The notes under the pieces: generated by a model
What the model was told of the DNA's origin: nothing
Database searches by the model: none
What the model saw: only the letters and a program-made list of their open reading frames with translations
Source: Symsagittifera roscoffensis
Lineage: Eukaryota > Xenacoelomorpha > Acoela > Convolutidae
Direction: 5' to 3'
NCBI RefSeq assembly: GCF_963678635.1
Contig: NC_087068.1
Location: 39,209,649 to 39,273,648, forward strand
DNA length: 64,000 nucleotides
Made by a program: the position numbers and the translations under genes
Shown here: in pieces, positions 43,593-53,637 of the stretch
Layout: each line of letters begins with the position of its first letter
How positions within the stretch are numbered: position 1 is the first letter of the stretch

Positions 43593-45576
43593 ATGGCTTC
43601 TATGTGCACTCGAGTTTGCAGCCGAGCACTGTCGACTTCGGCAGCCAGAGGTTCCAAAGTGGCGGTTTTGGGAGCCGCAGGAGGCATAGGACAACCCATG
43701 TCTCTCTTGTTGAAACAGGCGAGGACGAATTTATAGACTAGAATATGAATATAGCTCCTTTAACTATCAAATTGGCAATAAGCGCATGAAACTGATAAAT
43801 TGTTTTCCGGCTTATTATCCTTTTTTGCTAAGCTTGTATGTGAACTTCTGTATAAAAATTTAATAAGGACCATTTGCGATTACCTTTTTCTCACCTTTTT
43901 AAAACGGCGCAGTATAATTTTGGTTGTTTTACTGAATAAATAAACATGGCAGTAATGTGTAACTAGCAAAATTACACATGGCGTGATTTTGATGTAGCTA
44001 AAAACTAATTTGAATTTCTGAATTGATGTTTCAGGCGCCCCTTGTGTCGCAACTGAACCTGTATGACATTGTGAATGCCCCAGGAGTAGGAGCTGATCTC
44101 AGCCACATCAACACCAACGCCAAGGTCATGGCCTTCCAAGGCGCCGAACAACTAGATGAAGCTCTCCAGGGTATGGACATCGTCCTCATCCCGGCTGGAG
44201 TCCCGAGGAAGCCAGGAATGACTAGAGATGACCTGTTTAACACCAATGCTTCTATTGTGAAGAATTTGGCTGAGGCTTGTGCGAGGAACTGCCCCAATGC
44301 CATTCTGGGTATAATTGCGAACCCTGTAAACAGTACTGTGCCTATCACTGCCGAAGTATTCAAAAAGCACGGAGTTAGTTTACTTGATTATCATGAGTGT
44401 TCGAACTTTTAATGAGCTATTAGAGAAGAATGTGAAGGTTTTTCTTGTAAAAATCTCTTTTACTTGCTCAAAAATTAGCTTTATTTTAAAGACACCTGTT
44501 TTGTGAAAAAAGATAATCCTAGCAGCAGGCGCGGATCTAGGATTTTCTCGAGGGGGGGGGGCGGGCTTTTTTTTGTTTTTAGGTCGACCAAATTGATTTT
44601 CTGAGCTTTCCCAAATCACAATAAAGACCCTAATTTGCCCAAATTTTCTGCGCCGCAGGCAAAGTTTTCAAAAAAAACAGGCTAAAAAGGCGTTTTTATG
44701 CACTTTTTGGAAAATTTGGACCAAAAAATTGCGTTTTTTCGGCGCGAGCTCGCCCTCAAAATTAGTATAGATTGGCGCCTTTAGAAAAATTTTAAGTCCA
44801 GTCAGCGATGGATATCTCAAAATCCCTTATAGGAAGCGTCGGCAGGGGGTCAAATCCCTCATAGGAAGCGTCTGCCCCCCCCCCCCCTAAATCGGCCACT
44901 GCCTAGCAGCTTACTTATTATTATATGCCGATAAGATAACATGAAAGGACAGTGCGATAGAAACAAAAGGGTTATCTGGCTTGCTTCGAATCCATGACAC
45001 TGTTATTTCTATAACACTGTTATTTAATGTTATCTTCAGGTGTACAACCCAAACAAACTGTTCGGTGTCACTACCCTGGATGTAGTGAGAGCTAATACAT
45101 TCGTATCCGAGCTGAAAGGCTTCGACGCCGAGACTACCAATGTCCCAGTTGTCGGAGGCCACGCGGGGAAGACTATCGTGCCTCTCATTTCCCAGTCGAA
45201 CCCCAAAGCTGAGTTCGACCAGGAAACCCTAGATAAACTGACCCACAGAATCCAGTTTGGAGGTGACGAAGTAGTGAAGGCCAAGGATGGAGCTGGATCC
45301 GCCACGTTGTCAATGGCTCTTGCCGGGGCCAAATGGGCCATCTCAATTCTGAAAGCGCTCAAAGGAGAAAAAGGTATCGTAGAGTGCTCTTATGTAGAAT
45401 CGACGATCACTGACGCCGCCTTTTTCTCGACCCCGATACAGTTTAACAAGGACGGCATGGAAAAGAATCTGGGAATGCCGAAGGGTCTGACCAAGTTTGA
45501 GGAAGATCTGATCAACGCGGCTTTACCAGAGTTGCAGGCCAGTATCAAGAAGGGAGTTGAGTTTGCTAACAAGTAA
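43593..45576 (+). CDS. MDH2: Mitochondrial malate dehydrogenase, three coding exons
   Basis: Exons 43593-43718 (42 codons), 44035-44373 (113) and 45040-45576 (178 plus TAA) give 333 residues, close to the 338 of human MDH2. It converts malate and NAD+ to oxaloacetate and NADH in the TCA cycle. The N-terminus [20 protein letters not shown] is a typical matrix-targeting presequence (Arg, Ser, no acids). The Rossmann loop is [11 protein letters not shown] (27-35). Substrate arginines are in [11 protein letters not shown] (R100, R106) and R172. The catalytic pair is D169 (TTLDVVRAN) and H196 (GGHAGKT). All exon joins are phase 0. Intron 1 starts with GC (CAG followed by GCGAGG) and ends TTTCAG; intron 2 is GTTAGT to CTTCAG and carries a hAT-like MITE. 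Confidence 0.97.
44518..44909. mobile_element. hAT-like MITE in MDH2 intron 2
   Basis: The element spans 44526-44901 (376 bp). The left end CAGGCGCGGATCTAGG and the reverse complement of the right end, CAGTGGCCGATTTAGG, match at 12 of 16 positions. Both are followed by a long G run (C run at the right end). The flanks are CCTAGCAG at 44518-44525 and again at 44902-44909, an exact 8 bp duplication as made by hAT transposases. Internally there is a direct repeat of CCCT(T/C)ATAGGAAGCGTC. No transposase gene. Confidence 0.85.
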
Positions 45577-45727
45577 CTATTTTTTGAGAGTAGTGATCTG
45601 GACAAGGCTATATGGTATAACTAGATTGAATTATAGAGAAGAGTTGACTTCTTTTTTGTCCGCACATTATCATTTTATTGGGCTGTTTTCCCTATCAAAA
45701 GTGATGATTTAATGTTATGCATATTGA

Positions 45728-45733
45728 AATAAA
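45728..45733 (+). promoter_or_regulatory. Polyadenylation signal AATAAA of MDH2
   Basis: AATAAA 152 bases after the MDH2 stop. The TTTTCAG acceptor-like site in front of the next gene follows about 127 bases later. Confidence 0.6.
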
Positions 45734-45897
45734 ACTAACTAAATTTAACTATTTTACCAGATTTTTAATAACAATCAATTTTGCTCAATCAAATAACGTT
45801 TATTTGGTTAACACCTGGCTAGAAACTGATTTTTCACAAAGAATAATTAAATGTTTTCAGATTCAATGAAGTAACTCCATAAGCCGTTTATCAAAAA

Positions 45898-48683
45898 ATG
45901 GCTGACTCTGAACTTGTGAAAAGTGTTTTGATCGAACTTCTGGGGAAAGATCATAAAGCCGTTAAATTGCAAGATGAAAAAGTCAACGAAGAACAACTTG
46001 AAGTACAACAAGACAGCGAACTTCAAAGTGTGAGTCGCGCAGCTTACTCGTGCAAAGAAAATTTTGAAGAATTTCTGATAGAATCTACGGGAGAAAGTGA
46101 AATTCACGTCTTGTCATTTAAAACCGAAGGACCGCAAGGCTTCCGAGCCGAATTAGTGTTTCCGTGTTATTCCGTGGAGCATATGGACAATTGGGTGGAG
46201 GATTTTGAAAGAGCAAGTGGATGTGCTTTGAGGCAGAAACTAATTGAGAAAGTGAGACCAAATGCGATTGTTAATGTTCACAAGGCACGACGGAAATGTG
46301 CGTTCAAAAGCGTTCGAAAAAGTCAAATGTAAGTAATTTTCGACGCTTTATTTTTCTCTGTTTCCTTATCTAAGTTAATATTTTTTCTCGAAGAATTCAT
46401 TTTGTTATTGAGCATAAAAGGAAATATATTGAAGGGTGCTAGTGATTATAGCAGACCGATTTTTAGCAGACCAATCTGTTAGCAAGTTCAGAACAATAAG
46501 CAAGTCAGAACGCTAAATTCAAACGCGGCATTGGCAAGTAGCGATTGCTTGCTCCTCTGCGCTTACATTCGGCACGAGTGTTATTTTGCACTTAAATATT
46601 CTGCCTGTTGGTTTTGCCGCTAATTTAGATAGCTTTGTTGTCAAATCATGAGATAATTGTCCTAATATGGGGCACTCAACCCAATATTGAGCGAATTTTT
46701 ACGTCTGTCAATCAAGTATGCGTCAGTTGTGTTACTTTGGTATGCTAAAAGACTCAATTTTAAGATTGGTCGCCTAAAGATCCGTCACCATATTTAAGTA
46801 ATATAGAACTAAGTGATTGTCACTTAAAGGTCGTGATGATTCTTTTTGTCAGGGAGTCTTTAACATTTGTTCACATTCAAGTTTGATTTTTTCGCAGTTT
46901 GAATTTTGATGTCTTTTAAAGTTCATTTCTTTTTGAATGAAGGAAGGCGACTTCCACTATCGAACAGCAAAAGCGTTGAAAGTGTTGCAGTCTTTTTAGA
47001 AATTGGTTAATTTGCAGATTAAAACAAGGATAGCCGATTGCTAAGCAATTAGCACAGAATGTTTTGACTGCAGTCTTAAAAAATACAAAAATGTTTTTTT
47101 TTTTCAAATTGGTGTCGTTTTTTTCTGCATGTTGTGATAAAAATATCTGAACGAAAAAACGAAACTTATGCTTATTTGAGAGACATAGTAAAATAGGTCA
47201 AATGAAAAACAGTTTTTGAGGAAAAATGACTAGAAAAACGAAAAAAAAAAGTTAGCGGAAATTTTTTTATTCCCAAAATTGCGCTAAAAAACTCCAAAAC
47301 TACTTTTACCTGAGTAAAACGAAGTTTTCAATGCCTAAGTTAAAATTAAATAAGCTATCGTAAGCTTAAATGGCTCGCTAGCTCAAAATAAGGTCAAATT
47401 AATTGGCTCGAAATTAGACCAAAAATCAAAAATTTCAAACCGGTTTTTCTCGACACAGTGAAAACTTTTTTTGAAAATTTTAAATGTCGTTCGAATCACG
47501 ATTGGAAGAGCTTTAATATGAAATATCACTCAACCCTGTTTTCGATGAATATTTGTGGTAGCTGATTTTGCGTGGAAAACAAAAAGAAAAAACTCCCGAA
47601 ACACACCCGAATACAAAGTTCGGAACAAAAATTCTTTTGATTCAATTTTCTTTTAATCGGATAACATTAAAAACGCGCCGTTCATCAAACATTTTCAATC
47701 ATCTTTAATTTGAAATGAGGTAAGCTAATTGATCCAAATTACGCAATAATAGATGATAATCGGTGCACAGACTTTTCGTCACAGACCTGGTCTTTTTCCG
47801 GTTTTTAGTGTGGTAGTTAGCCGACGTTTTTGAAACAATTTTGTCTGCGAACCATGTCTGGAACATCATTGCCCTGAAACATGAGAAATATCAATTGGTT
47901 TTTGACATTGCGCCTGTAAAATGGGGAATTTGCAAAAAAATATGCATTTTTTATTTTTTTTTATGCTGACTAAGGCAATCTTTTTGTTTTCTTAATTTGA
48001 CAAATTTGGCATTGTTTTCAGTTACAGAAATTCCAATATTTCGCAACTTTTACTCGTTCAGATAAATATACTGGTTTCAGTGCAGATCGGTGCTACCCGG
48101 AATTAGTCAACTGTGATGCGGGTGTTACATCTTGTCTGAAGAAGGATGGTTTTGCCCATATTTGTATCGACATGGTTCATAACCACAGTCTCAAAGGTAA
48201 TGAAGAAATGGACTAGTTGAAAAACAACTTGTCATTTTTACACTATTTTGTTTCAAACACCTGGAGCGTTTCTAGTTGAAGATCGGATTCCTAAATTTGA
48301 CATGCGTTAGTTGACAATTTTCATTCAATTTTGCATTTCAATTTGACCGTTTTTTTGTTGGCCGAAACACTGTAAAAGCAAAGTTTATTACTTTGATTTT
48401 TGACATTTTTAATTTTCAGCTAAATTGAAAGAAGTTCAGCAATGCATAGTAACTTTCAGATGATTCGAGGATATGGGCGAGGTCACATCTGTCTCAGAAA
48501 CAAAAACAACTCCTCACAGACTTATTCCGAGCTGGACTGACACCGGTGCAAGTACTGGATTATCTGAAGACAATTCCAGTGGACTGTGGTGAGCGATGTT
48601 TTCCTGTAGTGTCTAATAAAGAGGCATCAAATGGGTTTCAGTTGCAACAGAAAGACCACCCACGAAATTTATCGTACCATCAA
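45898..48683 (+). CDS. CaRF/FAR1-like Cys2-His2 DNA-binding protein, N-terminal exons
   Basis: Exons 45898-46328, 48081-48196, 48460-48588 and 48642-48683 join in consistent phases (2, 1, 1). The start ATG has context CAAAAATGGC and lies 38 bases after a TTTTCAG site. Residues 1-95 are acidic. Residues 99-182 look like the zinc-binding domain of the CaRF/ALS2CR8, FAR1 and MULE-associated family: WVEDFERASGCALRQK, Cys134 (RRKCAFKS), Cys148 (DRCYPEL), and a terminal His pair 177/179 in ICIDMVHNHSLK. Next comes a helical segment WARSHLSQKQKQLLTDLF with AGLTPVQVLDYL, as follows this domain in those families. Intron 3 is only 53 bp. The last exon I can place ends in phase 1 at a GTTAGT donor; its continuation is not found. 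It may be a transcription factor or a domesticated transposase; no catalytic core is seen. Confidence 0.65.
46426..46798. mobile_element. MITE B, Mutator-like (355 bp), inverted relative of MITE A
   Basis: The element spans 46435-46789 in intron 1 of the zinc-finger gene. The left end is GGTGCTAGTGATTATAGCAG and the right end in reverse is GGTGACGGATCTTTAGGCGA. The flanks are ATATTGAAG (46426-46434) and ATATTTAAG (46790-46798), 9 bp with one mismatch. Read in reverse, its interior follows MITE A (for example TTGATTGACAGAC, and CACGAGTGTTATT against AATAACACTCGTG). No coding capacity. Confidence 0.85.
46800..48080. other. Rest of intron 1 of the zinc-finger gene
   Basis: AT-rich intronic sequence with no supported exon or named repeat. 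It ends at the CTGGTTTCAG acceptor before 48081. Confidence 0.4.
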
Positions 48684-48739
48684 GTTAGTACAGATCGGGT
48701 TCTTTTTATTCTGGAAACATCGTTAAGCTTGTAATTAGC

Positions 48740-48940
48740 AGGCGTTATCAAGTCGGAAAAAATATATTTTTTTTCAGGTTAACGTGTCTAACAGAATTAT
48801 TGAATCATTTGGTGGCTTGATTTATCATAAATTCAAACTCAAAGGTCTTATTGTACACGTTTGGCCTGGAAGTTACGTCCATACCTGGCACTACAAAGTT
48901 TCAGGGTTGTAATCTGGTCAGGGCCTGTTTTTTTTTTTGA
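48740..48940 (+). mobile_element. Composite SINE, family S2, second copy
   Basis: GGCGTTATCAAGTCGGAAAA at 48743, then TCTAACAGAATTATTGAATC at about 48786, then a tRNA-like 3' part with TTTCAGGGTTGTAATCTGG and a T-rich tail near 48930. Same module order as 39826-40110 and 62355-62560. Confidence 0.6.
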
Positions 48941-49698
48941 AGCTGAATTATTTCGTTATGAAAAAAAAACTATTACTGGCCTATTTTTGTGATTTTATCA
49001 GACTGCAAAAGTTTTCCCCAATCAGATTTTAAAAAAAATAATAATCATTCAGTTTGAGTTTTTCACTTGATTTGAGTTTCCGCGAGCTGTTTTTATGAAT
49101 CATTAGTGTGATTCATTTTCATGAATTATCAGAACGCTGGATTGTGACTATTCTTGAAAGTTTTTGAAAAATATCTAAATTTTCGCAGATTTTCACAGAT
49201 TTTTTACGCCTGAACACCTCTGTCATTTTTTGTATCGCCAGAAGTAAAACATTTTCCAGAGCTTTGAAAAAAATTAAAGCTTTCATAACTGTATTGCTCT
49301 TTTTATGCTTACTCGAATGAAAAAGTAATAAAAGTCAAAATTTTGGTCGAAGAAATTGGACTAAACGGCTTGATTTTTTTGATGCGTTGGACAATAAAAA
49401 TTGTATTAAACTTATATCCGCTTTATTCAGTTGAAGTTCATTCATTGCTGCTCTTCTTTCCACTGATTAATTTCATAATGCGGTATATTTCGAAACCGCA
49501 TAAACATGTTTATTTTTGATCGTGGAAGGAATTTAGATTTTCGAAGCTGTATCCGCTCAGAGCTCATTTCTATTATTAACTTGCGAGAGCAAGTGTTTTG
49601 TCAACTGAAACGGTTTTGAATGAATCTTTGTATGGGATGTGCTACTTCGCTCTTTTGTGGATAATTCCCTCCATTTAGAGGCTTAGCTTTGTTTTCAG
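48941..49698. other. No exon identified
   Basis: AT-rich gap between the S2 SINE and the exon at 49699. An exon linking the zinc-finger gene to the downstream gene could hide here, but I cannot identify one. Confidence 0.3.
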
Positions 49699-51924
49699 GT
49701 GTACCATGCGTTCAAGAAGTTCAAAGAACAAAGTAGCAGAGAGTGCGTGAAAGATTTTGTGAAGATGAGGACTCGACTTGAGCATGACTTGGATGTGTTT
49801 AAATCTAGACTTTGTCGAAGTGAGATGTTGATGGCCTCTGCCCAGTGTTTTTTGGGCAAAGCGGCTCTTCTAAGCGACAGAGAGGTGAAAAGAAAGTTTT
49901 TTGTCCTTTGTTCTAGTCAAATTTGTATAGCTAACTCTGTATTTTGATAAGCAGATTATCCAGTTTCTTCCTTGAAGGACTAGAAAAAGTTGTTTTTTGA
50001 AGTTTTAAATATTTTGGATGCGATCGCCGCTTCTAAATATGTGATATAACAGATAAAGAGCTTTAAAATGGTGCAATTTGTTCTGTCGAAAGGTGAAAAC
50101 ATTTTGAAAAAAAAGTGTTGGTTCTCCAACTTTTGTTTTGCTTGACAGTTTAACATGTGTTAGGAATCAACTGAAAAACTAATTTCAATGGTCAGATTGT
50201 TTCTTCAATCTTGTTTTTAGCTCACAGAATTTCTGATGTCTAAGCCTCTCACCTCGGAAGCAAATAAAGTGCCACTTAATGCACCCAAAAACTTACACAG
50301 GAAGACCCCGGAAGCTATCTCAAATAGGTCACATTTAGACAACACTAGTAGAACTCAAGATTCAGGAATTGTTTCATCTTGCGAGGACGATGATCCGATA
50401 GCCTATGCGTCTAATGTCATTGCTTCCAGTGAAAAACATTGCTTTGACAATTTGATCACATTTGATAACTCGCCAAGAAAGCCGAAAATGCCTCGAGTTG
50501 ATAAGTGCCACCAAAGGATGAACCACATTTATGGTGAGTAGAAATCAAACTATTTCTGTACTGAGCTTCAGAAAAAGCAAGGCAAAGCACAAAGCTTCAA
50601 TGTGCGCATTATCACTTTAAAAAATCTTAATCAATTTGAGATGGTTTCACTTTCACAATTTTGGGTTGAACAAATTAGATTTTAGAGCTCGGATGTTTCG
50701 AAAGTCCCATCCGGGATTCGAACTTGCAATCTCCGGCTGCAAAATTTGACAGATCTGATGCAACTTCAGAAAAAGTTCACAACACACCACCAGAAGTCAA
50801 CGCAGTTGAAATTGTGCAATTAGAAGACGAAACTGTTGAATATCCAGGTTACTCGTCGCCGATCGAGGTTGTAGATGATTTGGAGCTAAGTGAGTTTTCG
50901 ACTGAAAGAACGCCTGCAAAGGAACACAGATCAAAAACATCATTGGCGCAAAAGGCATTCATGGAAACTCTGATGCTGGTATGTCTTTAATGCAACTCGT
51001 TTTTTGTTTTTCGTTTGTTTGGTCAACTTGAACTCTTAACCGTTTTCATTTTCCAGTTTCCATGATCGCACAAGCTGGTTTGTTTATTCTGTTCTCATAT
51101 CTACTTTTTCTTTGTAACATGTTCTGGTTGTGTCACGTTGTATTAATTTGCAAAGCTGAGTTGAAGGTCTTGTTAAAGTTCGATTAAGTCCTTATTGAAA
51201 GAACCGCAAAACATCTGGAGGTTTTAATTAAGCCAACGATTCAAGTTTTGAAGTAAGCAAAAACGTCATCATGAAGATATATTTTTTCCTTAAGTCCTTC
51301 AATAAAGCTTGAAATGTTTTCTTGTAGTTCAAAACAGCGCGTTGAGATAGGTTTAGCGATGCGTGATAATCGATATCTGATTCTTAAACGAAGTAAAGAG
51401 TTGATTTCAGTCAGTAATATTTTGTATTTCAATCAAAGCCTTTAAAACCTAAATTTAATTAAACGCTGCAGAACCGCGTGATGTTTGTATCTTTCTAATG
51501 GTTTTTTATTCAGAGTGCTGGAAAGAAGAAAACTCCTGTTCGTCAAACTAATTTCCTAACTCCGACGAAAGCTACTCCCAAAGATATCTTCATGACACCC
51601 GATTACTCAAGGCCTCATAAAATGAAGCCCCACAACTACAACATGTGCAATGGGAAGCCGACGATTTCACTGGAGGACTTGCTGAAAACACCTCCTACTA
51701 CGGGCCCATTTTCTGGTCCAGCCAACTTCACCACTCCGGGGTCCATAGCGTTTTCCTTGCTCGAAGAAGACACGAGCGTTGACAATGTAGAAAACCCCAC
51801 AGAAAGTCAAAGTAGTATAGGAAAAGGGGCAACCGATAAATATCGCTCAAAATTTCCCTCAAATTTCTCTCCTACATCACAATTTTTATCGCAATTGCCT
51901 TCGAATTCAGTAAATTTGAAATAG
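49699..51924 (+). CDS. Unidentified Ser/Thr-Pro-rich protein, four C-terminal exons
   Basis: Exons 49699-49884 (phase 0 in and out), 50221-50533, 50770-50978 and 51514-51924 (stop TAG) join in consistent phases, and all flanks have GT/AG sites. The first exon encodes a charged helical region (VYHAFKKFKEQSSRECVKDF ... ALLSDRE), perhaps a coiled coil. The rest is largely disordered, with about ten S/T-P sites: RKTPEA, NSPRK, NTPPEV, ERTPAK, KKTPVR, LTPTKATPKD, MTPDYS, LKTPPTT, TTPGS. Proline-directed (CDK- or MAPK-type) phosphorylation is a fair guess. The N-terminus is missing: the exon entered in phase 0 does not fit the phase-1 end of the zinc-finger gene exon at 48683. It may be a separate gene or the same gene with an unseen exon between. 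Confidence 0.65.
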
Positions 51925-52467
51925 TCATTATGTTTTGATAGGAAACAGTTATGATTTCGAGATAATATTTTGGAACAGAATTTTTGAAGTTGTCTTATAA
52001 TTTAAATGACGTTTTCTAATCAGCGATACATTAGAATAATTTGCAGATTTCGCGTGTGAATGCATAACAATCAAGGTTTCAATTGTCTATTGGTCGAAGC
52101 TTCGACTTGATTGTTTAGAGTGTTGTTCGATCCCCTGGTTCTTGAAGGGTATAAAATATCTGTACTGCAGAAGAGAGAAAACAAGGTTTTGCAATTTTGG
52201 TTGTAAAAAAGCAATAAAAAACATAATTCAGCACTTTCTAAGGGTCAATGGACGAAGTGAAATCACTCATTTAGATCTTGCGATTTTTTTACTGATTTTC
52301 TTTTTCCTAAAATTTGATCACACTCAAATTTGAGTTTTCGCGGTTTTTTGCCGTTGAATATAAATTTTGTGCCTATAGGAAGACAAGTTACATGCTTCAA
52401 CGAAGTGCAAATGATACAAAAAACGTGAATTTGTTTAATTTTTGATAGTGTATTTTGATTTTTAGAC
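51925..52467. other. 3' flank, no gene seen
   Basis: AT-rich. It contains an AATAAA at about 52211 that could serve the upstream gene. No repeats recognised until the MITE nest. Confidence 0.35.
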
Positions 52468-52554
52468 ATCATAGCGGGGCAGTATAACAGTGACGAAGTA
52501 TAACAGTGCCGAAAAAAAATGTTGTTAAACGGTGCCGAAAATTATTATGAATAC

Positions 52555-53021
52555 TGTTTTTACGGGTGCTAGGAAATTAGACGATAAGCAAATTAGACGT
52601 GACCAATGAAAACGAATTTAGACGTTAAATTGTTTTTATTAAAAACTAGCATTTTAGACGGAAAGCAAAGGGCTAACAAAACTTATTGCTTAAAACAAAT
52701 TTTCATAATTACAAAAATAATATATGATCCCATTGCATATCAAAATATTTATCTCAATTGATTTACAAAATGTTAATTTCAGATAATGAAACATTTTTGA
52801 AATGCATAAATTATACAATTGCGGCATGTGAAGAAAGCGGCATGTGAAAAGTTGATTTGCATTTAAGAAAGCTGAAAGAAATTTAATTGTATTCGGTAAA
52901 CAAATTTCAGACACGAACGTCTAATTTCCCATATTTGTAATTTTGCATCGACTACTAAATTCGTTTTCGTTGGTCACGTCTAATTTGCTTTTCGTCTAAT
53001 TTCCTAGGCCCCTGTTTTTAC
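52555..53021. mobile_element. Inner MITE 1 (449 bp), inserted in the outer MITE
   Basis: The element spans 52564-53012. The left end GGGTGCTAGGAAATTAGACG and the right end in reverse GGGGCCTAGGAAATTAGACG continue as inverted repeats for more than 50 bp (AAGCAAATTAGACGTGACCA on the left). The flanks are TGTTTTTAC at 52555-52563 and 53013-53021, 9 bp exact. A minus-strand frame of 74 codons inside is not conserved. Confidence 0.9.
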
Positions 53022-53262
53022 TGGTCCCAAATCACTGACAAGTAAATTAATTCAAATCGACGGAAGTTGAAAAGTCAAAAATGCCCTCTTTAATTGATGC
53101 CGCTTGTTGAACAAACAAAAATTCCCCAAGCGCATCGTCATAAATTTTATGAACAAAAAATTATTGCTGCAAATTGTCAAATTTCTTTCTCGGTTTCGCT
53201 CCAAAACAAAAAGCTCAAATAAATTGTCAACAATTTGCAAACAGAACTAAAAGTTTTCAAAT

Positions 53263-53562
53263 ATCCTTAACGGGGCTTAGGAACTTAGACAACAAGCAAA
53301 TTAGACGATCTCAAAATAGCGAAATTTAAACAATAATTTGCGTGTAAATTGCGTGAAACGTGTTTGCAGACTTAAATTATCTTTTGGCTGAGTAAATACT
53401 GGTTAACCAATTTAGACAATAACTTGCGAGAAAGTTGCTTGAATTTTGTTTGTAGACTTAAATTAACTTTTGGCTGAGTAAATACTGGTTGTCCGTAAAT
53501 TCCGTTTTTTCTACGGTCGTCCAATTTGCTTGTCGTCTATTTTCCTAGGCTCCATCCTTAAC
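53263..53562. mobile_element. Inner MITE 2 (282 bp), inserted in the outer MITE
   Basis: The element spans 53272-53553. The left end is GGGGCTTAGGAACTTAGACA and the right end in reverse is GGAGCCTAGGAAAATAGACG, both followed by CAAGCAAATT. The flanks are ATCCTTAAC at 53263-53271 and 53554-53562, 9 bp exact. The interior has an 86 bp direct repeat (TTTTGGCTGAGTAAATACTG at about 53382 and 53468). Same family as inner MITE 1. Confidence 0.9.
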
Positions 53563-53637
53563 TTTTGGCACCGTTGAAGACATTTTCAGTTTCAGCACTG
53601 TTGTACTTCGGCACTGTTGAAAGCCCCCATCATAGCG

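Larger units (their letters stand above)
52468..53637. mobile_element. Outer MITE of a nest, with about 75 bp inverted termini
   Basis: The element spans about 52477-53628. Left terminal sequence GGGCAGTATAACAGTGACGA, then AGTATAACAGTGCCGAA, then AACGGTGCCGAAAA. The right end in reverse reads GGGGGCTTTCAACAGTGCCG, AAGTACAACAGTGC, then AACGGTGCCAAAA. The flanks are ATCATAGCG at 52468-52476 and 53629-53637, 9 bp exact (the boundary may slide by a base in the G run). Without the two inner elements it is about 420 bp. Mutator-like by duplication length and repeated subterminal motif. Confidence 0.85.

Noticed and set aside
43390-43689. 99-codon plus-strand frame overlapping MDH2 exon 1
   Set aside because: It overlaps the MDH2 presequence exon in another frame and has no homology-like features.
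48684-49698. Joining the zinc-finger gene to the S/T-P-rich gene as one transcript
   Set aside because: The exon at 48642-48683 ends in phase 1 and the exon at 49699 reads in phase 0; direct splicing gives a stop after about a dozen codons. An unseen exon could still link them.
50700-50750. tRNA gene on the minus strand (TTCGAATCCCGG)
   Set aside because: Only a T-loop-like motif is present; no D arm or acceptor stem can be formed. It is more likely a SINE remnant next to an exon.
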